Part shown: positions 55,535-64,000 of the stretch, in pieces | Layout: every line of letters starts with the position of its first letter | How positions within the stretch are numbered: the stretch's first letter is position 1 | DNA from: Piezodorus guildinii | Lineage: Eukaryota; Arthropoda; Insecta; Hemiptera; Pentatomidae | Assembly (NCBI GenBank): GCA_023052935.1 | Contig: CM041297.1 | Span: forward strand, 47,306,417-47,370,416 | DNA: 64,000 nt | Direction: 5' to 3' | Program-made: the position numbers and the translations under genes | Notes under the pieces: generated by a model | Database searches by the model: none | What the model saw: the letters and a program-made list of their open reading frames with translations, nothing else | What the model was told of the DNA's origin: nothing

Positions 55535-56702
55535 TTTAGGGTCCCCTGAGTCCAAATTACCAAGTCCCGCAAAAAGGTCTGTGTATGTGGTAACACCCGT
55601 GCGTAAACGAAAAGTCCTATGGAACTGAAATTTCATGCGCCCGAGACGTTACAGAACCTTTTTCATCAAAATCAGCTAACCAGAAGAACCACTTCATACT
55701 ATGCATTTTGAACCTTTTTACCATTTTCTCAAAAACGGCTGTAACGATTTTATATAAACTCGCTATATCGATGTAAAATTTATTGGGTTTTAGTATCATG
55801 TAGGTTTCACTCTGATTGAAATGTTTGACATGGCTTAAATGTCGATAAATTTCTTCCTCTAAAGTACGTTTAATTTTGTAGATATTAAAAAAAAAATAAC
55901 AATGTAATCTTATTATCAACGATCAAAAATAGGTAAATAGATAAGTTGAACGAATTTTATACTAACGTAAGGAGAAAAATGCTAAAATATTTTTTTAAGT
56001 AATTTTTCTTTTTTGAAGATGAGATCAGTCATACAGATGTATAATATGCCGTTTTAAAGCTAAAGATTTAAAAAAAATTATCTTATACACAATCTTGTAT
56101 AAGTTATTAATGAGTGATAAAAAACCGATAAAACTAACTGATTATTTTAGATAATTATATAATCGATTTTTTAAATAAAACACATGTTCCTATAGAAATT
56201 CTGTTTAATTAATTCTTTATTAGTTCTACTCATTTTATCTCTAACTGCATTTGACAATTGAGACGTTGATTTCCAAAAGGTACTTTATCCACTGTAGGAA
56301 ATTTTACAGGAAGCGCCAAAATCTTTCATGACTATATTATTAAACAAGCTAATTTGGGTCTTTTTGAATTAAAATTTAGAATTTTTTTTTTACTACAATA
56401 ATAACATCATATTAAAGATATGAAATGAGTTTTTTTAGAATGATTTCGAGCGAAAATAAATGCGTAATTAGTACTTTTAGAAAATAACCGCATTTCTAAA
56501 TCGCGTTTTCTAAGGACTTGAGAGTTCATTAGATAACATCAAATAGAATATTTAGATTAAACTAAAAGATGAGAATACAAATATGTAAAAAAATCAATTT
56601 CGTAAAAAATGTTCTTTAGTACCTTTTGGAAATCAACGTCTCAATTCTTCAATCGATTTTAAAAACAGCGGTAAGTGAAAGTCGTGTGTTGCCCGCACCA
56701 GA
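55535..56702 (-). repeat. HLE-A in the right arm, split by a MITE
   Basis: Inverted partner of 54358-55236. Its hairpin end is lost near 55535, and the 5' end 'ggtaagtgaaagtcgtgtgttgcccgcaccaga' is intact at 56670-56702. Confidence 0.8.
56260..56642. mobile_element. 383-bp MITE with perfect 24-bp TIRs
   Basis: Ends GAGACGTTGATTTCC… and its exact inverse, 24 bp perfect. AATT is present once on each side (56256-56259 and 56643-56646), while uninterrupted HLE-A copies have a single aatt, so a 4-bp duplication is likely. No coding capacity. The superfamily is not assigned. Confidence 0.8.
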
Positions 56703-57159
56703 TTGTTGTAATTGTATTTACTTTGCATCTTTTTAGCCCTGATGATGACCCACAATGGGGATCGAAACGTTAGCAGGCAACAAGTATTTGAAACTATTCA
56801 GTTGTTTCATTCACCGACCGCCACCCGGACTAATTCCTTTTAGTAATTCTTAAATGGACAACTTATTATATTAACCATGATATTAAAACACATTTAATTT
56901 TACAACAATATAGTGAGTTCCGTATTTGAGAAAATCCTAAAAAGGTGCAAAATGCAAGGTATGAAGTGGCATTTTTGTTTCGTGGATTTCGATGAAAATG
57001 TAGCTGTTACATCTCGAAAGTATTAAATATGAAATTTAAGTTTCGTACGACTTTACGTAAGAAAAGGGAATTTTCGCTCTGAATTAAGTCAGTTGTATGG
57101 AGAGCAGTTGATATACCTTTTGTACAAAATAATTATATCTGATAACATAAACTTATGTT

Positions 57160-57255
57160 TTTACTTTCACTTAATTATGTATAAAATGTATAGTCTCGAA
57201 AAGTATTGCGTTTGTGAAAAATTGTAAATTCAAGTCTTCAACTAAAATATACGTT
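57160..57255 (-). repeat. HLE-A hairpin-end remnant
   Basis: 'tttttactttcacttaattatg', 'aagtattgcgtttgtgaaaa' and 'atatacgtttta' follow HLE-A order. Confidence 0.6.
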
Positions 57256-57664
57256 TTAAGTTGTTTTACTATTTCAAGTACTTTACTATGTAACATTATA
57301 GATATAGAATATATCGGAGTATGACATTTTTATGGACTAACAACCATAATATAGTTGTATACCTTTATTTTTCATTGGCCCTGATCTGAATTATTAATGA
57401 ATATGTGATAGATTTTAATTTTGAAAGTCGAAGTTATTTTCTTACTACTTGCTTTATCAAGGTTTTCAACTCCATTATTTTTGAGAGTTTGGCGTTATAA
57501 AAATGATTATAACCGCACAATGTCTTAAGTTCAGACATAAAAAAAAGTTCGTTATCTTTTATTAACATTTTTATTGAGTACTTATCCCTCTTTTAGTGTC
57601 GGAATTTCTGAGGTCGTTTGGAAAAAAAAAACTTTTCTTATTCCCTTAAAGTATGTTTTTTTAG

Positions 57665-57736
57665 GCATTACAATCCATAATGTAGACACGTGGTTCCAAC
57701 TAAATCCCCATCACTCGGGACACTCCCCCACCACCG
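57665..57736 (+). other. Candidate 72-nt host exon (weak)
   Basis: Preceded by a T-rich tract ending TTTTTTTTAG and followed by GTATGA. One frame is open: ITIHNVDTWFQLNPHHSG then HSPTT. It is GC-richer than its flanks, and its length is a multiple of three. The A-run downstream would be intron. No family recognised. Confidence 0.25.
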
Positions 57737-57739
57737 GTA

Positions 57740-58010
57740 TGACAAAAAAAAAGGAACTGAAAACATCTAATTTTTTTGGTGTATTTGCATGGAATGCATA
57801 TTGTATTTACTTGGGAAGGATAAATTATAATTTAAATTTTCTTATCATAATTCTACTTTATGGTTTGATTTTATAATTTTAGAATATAATTCAAATATAA
57901 ACATAGTTTTGATATCTAAAATGCTTCATGTTTACACAATGAAGAAAATATATGTAAAAGAAGAAGATGATAATATAACATATCTACCTATCTGTCCATA
58001 TATGTATATA
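57740..58010. other. Unassigned AT-rich stretch
   Basis: Nothing recognised. Confidence 0.4.
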
Positions 58011-58011
58011 T

Positions 58012-58090
58012 GAGCGGCGTGTTGTAGTAGGTAGAGCCCTAGTCTACTGTTCTCCGGGTCCTGGGTTCGAATCCCGGCTGTGGCAGAATA
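58012..58090 (+). mobile_element. SINE1 head-only copy
   Basis: A-box region with one change (GTTGTAGTAGGTAGAG) and B box GGGTTCGAATCCC. It stops 10 bp into the body at 'gcagaatatt'. Confidence 0.75.
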
Positions 58091-58132
58091 TTTTGGATGA
58101 ATATTATTTTTAGTATCTTAACATTTATCGGT

Positions 58133-58464
58133 GGGAGCGGCGTGGTCTAGTGGATAGAGCACTAGTCTTCTGTGCTCCGGGTCCTGGGTTCGAATCCCGT
58201 CTGTGGCAGAATATTATTTATTCTGTTAATTCAGTCGGGGGGCGACCCTAGGGTATGGAGACCCTCCTGGGGCAGACCCAGCCTCTATAAGGTGGGTACC
58301 CAAATTAATTGGGGAAAAACCTGGCGGCTGAGCGTGACTAAGGCCTAATCACCTCATTGCACTGCCGTTGGCCTAGAAACAGTACGAATCTCTATATGTA
58401 CTGAGCCCAAGAACCTTGATGGGTTGTAGTGGTACAGGTTTTTTTTTTTTTTTTTCTTTTTTTC
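58133..58464 (+). mobile_element. SINE1, full-length, T-rich tail, perfect TSD
   Basis: Complete head and body, then a tail of about 25 pyrimidines, almost all T (58440-58464). Perfect 12-bp duplication ACATTTATCGGT at 58121-58132 and 58465-58476. This defines the family's true 3' end. Confidence 0.93.
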
Positions 58465-58479
58465 ACATTTATCGGTTCA

Positions 58480-58785
58480 GAAGTTATTTTCATTACGACT
58501 TCTGCGGATAGAATTATAAGTTTGATACTTAGCGTGAAATATGTTAAAGGATTTCTTTTTTAAAATGTCTTTAGGTCTAGTAGCTAATGCAGGTGGGTTG
58601 GACGAAATTGCATTTTGTTTATGAAAAGGTCAAAAGTTCACCCTAGGGCTTACTAACTGCTTTGAAACAGCCCTTAATGCTCTTCTCGGAGGTCTATATT
58701 AGGACCCCGTAAAGAACCTTAATTAACACTTAGTTTTATTTTTAATCCCTACCTTAGTCCTGGATTTAAGTGAAAAAGATTTGAT
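58480..58785. other. Unassigned stretch
   Basis: No gene or repeat recognised. Confidence 0.4.
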
Positions 58786-58789
58786 GCTC

Positions 58790-59690
58790 GCAAAAATCGG
58801 GTTAACTTACCTTCTTTGTTAAAATCAATTTTAAATACTTTTTTTTTTTTTTTTAACAATGGTTATTGAGATATATATTACATTTTTATCACCTATACTA
58901 TTCTACAATTTGTGTGAACATGAATAATAATGCTTTGAGATCACATTCATATAATATTCACAGGATAAACAAAGGTAACGAATGATTACATTAAAAAAAA
59001 AAAATTATACAATAACAAAATATTTAAATAAAAAAAAAAAAATTCGGTTGTCCCCCGTCCGCCTTCTGTGGTGTTTCTCCGGTACTACTGGACTAATTTT
59101 TTTTTTTTTAAATTCGCCACAAAAATACTGAGGCATGCAACGATTGTCCTAACACCTAGTCGTTAATATCAGCTGGTTATTATCATAGCGGAGGCCGATT
59201 AAAACTTAAATTCAATAACTCAGTTATTTTTGAAGATAGAGAAAAAATGTAATAGTGTTTTTTAACCAAAAGGCCGCGGATAATTATTAAAAAAAGTTAA
59301 AAATGAAAAGAAAAAAAAAATGAACTTTTACACGTTAATACACCCATAACATTTGCATTTTTTGATATTGAGAAAAATGTGTTTTTAAATCAGTAAAGCG
59401 CGATAAAAAGTCCTTAGTGTTATGTCATCGAAAATTAAATTTCATACGAAATGAAAAAAAAGAATCATTGAAATTGGTTCAGAGCTAGTAGAGATATTGC
59501 GTTTTGAAATTAAGAGTGGCGATGTACAATTTTCCTTTGGATTATTTTTTGCTTTTCATTTTAGCTAATTGCCTATTGAGAGCCATATAAAAACAGTTCT
59601 ACCTTAATATAGTATTTGGAAATAATAAACCATTATGTAATAATTTGCAGCGTTTTTTTTTCTTATTCATTCTCATATTTTACTAGTTGT
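58790..59690 (-). repeat. Repeat B, inverted copy
   Basis: Reverse complement of 8025-8850: shared 'gtccgcc', 'ctggactaattttt', 'gcaacgattgtcctaacacc', 'ctcagttat' and 'ggtagaactg…attta'. It is the best-preserved partner of the first copy. Confidence 0.6.
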
Positions 59691-59694
59691 AGAA

Positions 59695-60640
59695 ATTTTA
59701 ATCTTCTAAACGTTGTTATTTTAGTATAGATTTTCAAAAATTGTTTTAAATGTCAAAAATGTTTAAATCTTAACATCTCGAAAGGGACTGTTTTCCGACT
59801 ATTAAAACGGACTACGATTTTCAATAAGGGGATGCTGCTGTGGATAAGATATTGCCTGTCGGTATTAGACACTTGTTCAGAGGACTTCATCCCTTCAGTC
59901 GATTTTGTCTTCATTCGAGATTATGTGACATCGATTTGTTCTAATAAACTCTGGCGTTGATTTGTTGATCTCGATACTGCTTTGGTATTTTAGCAATGTT
60001 CTTTGAAAGATTTGTTCTGAATTAAGTACCTATAGGATAATAAATTGTGAATGAATTCTAATCTGGCAGTGATGTAAAAAATATGTCGTTCAAACGTAAT
60101 ACATAAATCGGACTTGAAAAAATTAGTAAGCTATTATTTATGCATTGTATTAAAGCTATATTTCAAATGTATGATTTGTTTTATTTATTCAAATTTATAA
60201 TATAATCCTAAATACTTATTTCCATCATTGAATCAATGAGTGAAATTCCATTATTTTTTCATTAATTTTATCAAATTGATTTAATTTTTTCCATATTTTT
60301 TTAATAAATCTGATGAGCGTACTACACAACTTTTTTTTGTTTTAATTAATTAAAAAACATTTAAGTAATGTTAGAGTGTAAAAAAGTTTAAAGAATTAAA
60401 TTGGCTTTCGGTGCGTATCAGATTAAACTATTAAACAAATGAAATTATTATCCCGAATATTCACTTAGTTTTATTAAATTTTAATCGCTATTCATTACCA
60501 AAAAGTAATCCTATGAAATTATATGTCTTAAACATATAATTTTAGATCCATACAAATTTTGTTTTTGAGATACTCGTATAGTAATCGCATACATGAATAC
60601 CATTTTCGGGGGCTCATTTCGTATAAACACCTAAGCATGG
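59695..60640. other. Unassigned AT-rich stretch
   Basis: No gene or known repeat recognised. Confidence 0.4.
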
Positions 60641-60819
60641 CATCCCAGCTCTTGAGCACCCACATCTATTGATCAAGTGCCAAATGGATCCCATGATCTT
60701 TTCTGTGAAGAGTTCGTTAATGGTTATTTAAACGCCAATTAAGGCAATGGAAACTGTTACTGGCTTACTCAGAATGGAAGACAGAAGAGATATTAAACTC
60801 CTAAACTTAAGAGTGAAAG

Positions 60820-62700
60820 TTGGTTGTATTGCAAACCACGCCTAAAAGAGAGAGTTGGAAAGAGGAATAACACTCGCATAAAGCGCCAAAGTCCTCCACA
60901 CAAAACTATTCAACTAATAGATGAGCAGCCCCAAGTTAATTTAAAAGCAGAAGCCGTGAAGCTTGCTGAGGATTTCCGCCTTGGACACAACGGATCAGGC
61001 CAAAAATTATCACTAAGATCCCAGGAATAACAAAGAAAAGTAACCTAAGCACTCTGGAAGCCAAAGCCTGCACTCTAGAACACATTAACGCGGCCTACCC
61101 AAAGAACAAATAGACTAGAGTATAGATGAGTCTGCTACAAACGCTATTGCCAACGGAGGAGAGGGCATCCACCCCAATAGACACGTTCTCCAAAAAGCCC
61201 TCCCCACGGGACTCATCTCAACGAACTATAAATCATAGTACGACTCTAAGCTAACGGCAGCCAAGATCCTGAGGGGTCTTGAGAGGTCCTTACTCTCCTT
61301 ACAGATGCAGCATCCATCCTGGAATGTCTCAAAAATAACTGGCAATGTGTGCTATAAGCTGAGGAGCTGGAAGTCCTGACAGAGCAATACCAAGAGGTGG
61401 TCCTACAATGGATTTCAGAACACTGTGGACTTGAGGGGAATGAAACTGCAGACCAACTGGCTAAAGAAGGAACATCGCTCACTCAAATTTGCAGCATACC
61501 AAGGTTGGAGGAGTGCAAAACTATTAATGAAAGGGCCATAAGCCAGAGGTGGGAAGCAAATAACCCGAATCAGGATTAGGTTAGGGTATTGGAATAGGTG
61601 CTCAACCTCTTGGTTATTAGCACCGAATAAATTTGTAGTAACAGATTTGTTTTACTCTTTTTCCTTCTTTTTATTTATTTATTTATTTTTTTATTGTTTA
61701 TTTATTTATTTTATTTTTTTTGACAAATTCTGAATTAGTGAATTTATTCCATTTTTTTTATTATTATTTTTTTGTTTTATTATTTTTTTATTTTTCTTAT
61801 AGTTCCGGGAGCAGAGAACATTCTTTGACGAACCTAATCAGTGAACTAACTGTTTCACTAGAGTCCTTCAAGCTGTCACTCAACGATCTAGCTAGATTAG
61901 GTTTAAACATTTGTTCATGGAATTTGGGGAAGTTCTCAATTATATGTTTTATTGAGGCACTCTACACAAGTCACGCATTGGTACAGGCTTCCTGAGGATG
62001 AGATGGAGGTGTGTGAGTCTGCTATGTCTGATGCGAAGTCTCGCCAAAGCAGTTTCCTCGCGGCGATTACTTCGCAATGATGTATTCCATGGATCAGGCG
62101 ATTGCTTGATATTTCTTAATTTATTGGTGTTGTCAAGTTCTGACCACATCTGTTTCCAAGTCTGATATGTTTTTACCATAAGGTAATTTTTTACGTCTTT
62201 CATCCGAATGATTGTCCTCATGACGAATGCTATAAATTAGCAAGAAGTGAATAGGTTATATATTGAGGTAAAAGCCCAACAACACAGGTTATAATATTTC
62301 GCCTCAGAACCGGACATGACCGCATTAAGTCGCAGCTCTTTAATCAATTTATGATAGGGTCCAGCTTCCGATGCAGATGTGGTCAAAATGAAGAAACCAC
62401 AGAGCACATTCTCTAAATCTGCCAATTGGTGGAGGACATACGGAGGCAGATATGGCCCCAACCAACAGAACTTGACACCAAGCTCTTCATACCGCTAAAT
62501 TCATACTTTCACTTCCTGACGCAGTCTATACAGGGAAGAACGAAGAAGAAGAGAAGACGCCATGCTCTATATGAGCCCCTCTTCAGATGGCAAGAGTTTG
62601 TTTTGGAAAAATCCCTTTTCTGTTTCAATTTCCACTTGATTATTCTTATGCAGAAAAACTATTTTTGAATTTTCCTTTGGATACTCTCTCTTCAAATCAC
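60820..62700 (+). pseudogene. RNase H LINE pol remnant, split
   Basis: Upstream debris (60830-61020, KLAEDFRLGHNGSGQ) leads to an RNase H part (61300-61570) with DAASILECLKNNWQ and VVLQWISEHCGLEGNETADQ then LAKEGTS. After an antisense LINE the tail resumes at 62280: IIFRLRTGHDRIKSQLFNQF and CRCGQNEETTEHIL, the zinc knuckle. Many stops are present. Confidence 0.7.
61600..62235 (-). mobile_element. LINE 3' fragment inside another LINE
   Basis: Minus strand: TWKQMWSELDNTNKLRNIKQ, SLRSNRREETALARLRIRHS and RLTHLHLILRKPVPM. A frameshift follows, then CVTCVECLNKTYN and PKFHEQMFKPNL, with the 3' end at an (A/TAAA)-rich tract (61640-61715 on plus). This is the RNase H-linker and knuckle end of an I-type LINE. 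A weak 7-bp ATTAGCA match at the borders may be its duplication. Confidence 0.65.
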
Positions 62701-63018
62701 CCTTTTTAAATCTAATTCAATCCCTTCCTTATTTCTAATGTTCCTTTGCTTAACAATGTGCGAATATCAATGGTGATGATGTTGCTGTGTGATTCTTTTG
62801 AGAAATTTTACCTTTAAATCTGTTTTCCCTAGTTATCATACCTTATGAGCCTTCTCGTCTTACCCAGCTCTCTAACAAATGACTATGTTGCTATCACATT
62901 TCCTTCTCTGAATTTGCTATCCAGAATCTTTCCTATCATACTATAATTCTTATCTAACTCAGTTTTTGAGGCAAATCTTGAAACAGGATTTGGTACAGGA
63001 TAGCGCTTTTCATTTGCT
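62701..63018. other. Unassigned stretch
   Basis: Nothing recognised. Confidence 0.4.
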
Positions 63019-63019
63019 G

Positions 63020-63237
63020 ATTTTGTTAAGAGGGTTGCTGTGGCATCTCAGGCATATGCGCTTCTAAAATATGCTTTATATACAATTAAAGTTTTATAAA
63101 ACTTTTTGTTTTTAAGCTAAATTGACTCAAGGGACTCTTAGAAATGTATTTCCAGTGAAAACTCAAGTTTAAAAATTTTCAAGACCGCAATGGAATTTTC
63201 AACACCCCTACTATATATTTCATATATACGGAAGTAA
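63020..63237 (+). repeat. HLE-A 3' end
   Basis: 'gttgctgtggcatctcaggcat', 'gactcaagggactctta' and 'actatatatttcatatatacggaagta' reproduce the family's 3' third and hairpin end. The CA tract is lost. Confidence 0.65.
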
Positions 63238-63239
63238 AA

Positions 63240-64000
63240 TAAAAAATTATAAAATTTTAATATTTATACAGAGTAACGAAATTCCTCTTTTGAAGCTGTT
63301 AAAGAAAAAAGTAATAGAATTTCCAGTGTCCCCTCCAATCTTAATGCTTCAGCACCTGCCGCCCCTAGACATTTTAATCCAATTTATGACCTGAGTCTCT
63401 GGAAATAAACTTAAGGTTTTTTCTTATTCTGTAAATAGATTATTGTAGTGAATATTCTTTAGTCCAAATATAATGATAACCAGGCTAATAACAGGGAAAT
63501 AATTTATTAAAAAAGTTTAACCTTATTTCATTAAACATTCTTTAATTTTGAGGAATGGATTATTAGTTAATCTTCAACACTGTTACTGGCAGTTGTCTAT
63601 AGCTGAAATATATATATTAAGAGGTTTCAGAGAAAATACACATTCTAAAATCTGTTGAGAGAGCTATTTAAAAAACTCCGTTCTTAAAAGAAATGCTATA
63701 TATATCCTTATTGTTATAATTAAACCATAGTAAATGTATATTAAATCCAAATGAAAAGAAAAAAGTATCTAAAAGAACGTTGTCTTGAAATTTTGGGAGG
63801 ATTTTCTTTAAATTTAAAGTCTCGATTTTCTAACTTCAGATGCGTCTACATATATTTCAAACTATGGCGAATCCATTTTTTAATCATGAATCAAAAGTAC
63901 AAACGCCAGTTACAAATGCTTAAGTTACACGATGGCACAGCAACTTTTTCGATAGAATCGACTTGCCAGAATTGCCAATTTATTTTTTAATTCAACACAT
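63240..64000. other. Unassigned AT-rich stretch
   Basis: No family-level signal. The open frame at 63751-63990 has no recognisable motif. Confidence 0.4.

Larger units (their letters stand above)
54218..56876. mobile_element. 2.66-kb Penelope-type inverted-repeat element
   Basis: Flanked by a perfect 15-bp duplication ATGATATTAAAACAC (54203-54217 and 56877-56891). Two arms of about 1.3 kb in inverted orientation meet near 55400. Outermost is GGAATTAGTCCCGG…GGGTCATCATCAGGG; next inward is an HLE-A copy in each arm; innermost is an imperfect palindrome ('gaatgtcgata', 'aatgaaagggct…cagaacaa'). A one-sided tail of about 36 bp sits at the right end, as at the left end of 24173-24488. No reading frame. 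The one-sided tail, the inverted terminal blocks and the hammerhead-like cores resemble Penelope-like elements. Confidence 0.75.
53996..57064 (+). repeat. HLE-A repeat split by the large inverted-repeat element
   Basis: 53996-54217 ('gacgttcactttactccgttgttgaaatc' to 'atgatattaaaacac') continues at 56877 ('atgatattaaaacacatttaattttac…') to about 57064. The duplicated 15 bp is HLE-A consensus sequence. Confidence 0.8.

Noticed and set aside
54218..56876. Classification as an ordinary foldback DNA transposon
   Set aside because: The 15-bp TSD, one-sided tail and hammerhead-like blocks fit a retro-type insertion better, although this is not proven.
1..64000. Telomeric TTAGG arrays, rRNA, long LTR retrotransposon or endogenous viral genes
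   Set aside because: I searched by eye and found no TTAGG array, no rRNA core, no gag-pol with protease/integrase and no viral gene.

Overview
This window looks like a repeat-dominated stretch of an AT-rich insect genome. It contains introns with branch-like splice sites, tRNA-derived SINEs, Jockey, RTE, R1, CR1-like and RNase H-bearing LINEs, and mariner, pogo/Tigger-like, PIF/Harbinger, Helitron and Penelope-like elements. A hemipteroid insect is my guess, but nothing here fixes the order. I see no prokaryotic operon, no CRISPR array, no intact tRNA or rRNA gene and no long intact host gene. The one host coding exon I trust is a 72-nt minus-strand exon at 25116-25187. It starts two bases after a splice acceptor, encodes a signal peptide and ends at a GTAAG donor, so much of the window may be intron or intergenic DNA around a secreted or membrane protein gene. 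Weaker host candidates lie at 8855-9021, 18360-18690, 28850-29010 and 57665-57736.

Layout. 1-2600: copies of an abundant 0.9-kb Helitron-like repeat (called HLE-A here), one split by a SINE. 2600-7500: a Jockey fragment split in frame by a 3.4-kb PIF/Harbinger element, which itself holds a Penelope-like GIY-YIG fragment; then a second Jockey fragment and a SINE. 7500-18300: unclassified repeat B, LINE fragments and a SINE split by a Jockey copy. 18300-22500: a possible promoter, then a Tigger-like element split by an RTE LINE, then HLE-A split by a CR1-like LINE. 22500-31000: sparse unique sequence, the signal-peptide exon, SINEs and a small Penelope-type inverted-repeat element. 31000-35800: HLE-A with a Jockey insertion and an RNase H LINE with a perfect 12-bp target-site duplication. 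35841-40213: a full-length Jockey-type LINE with ORF1 and ORF2, each broken by one frameshift, a poly(A) tail and a 14-bp duplication. 40252-48560: Helitrons, an internally deleted mariner, RTE remnants and HLE-A copies, one carrying an R1-clade LINE inside its (GT)n tract. 49365-49852: a highly uniform 39-bp palindromic minisatellite. 50000-53200: degraded repeats. 54218-56876: a 2.66-kb inverted-repeat element flanked by a 15-bp duplication, with hammerhead-ribozyme-like ends and a nested MITE. 57000-64000: a recent SINE and LINE-in-LINE debris.

The dominant theme is nesting. Many insertions can be ordered in time because target duplications or interrupted reading frames are still readable. 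The most interesting signals are the Penelope-type inverted-repeat elements with hammerhead-like cores, the R1 insertion into a microsatellite supplied by another transposon, the hairpin minisatellite and the T-tailed SINE family. All calls come from reading the sequence and supplied translations; no database search was run.
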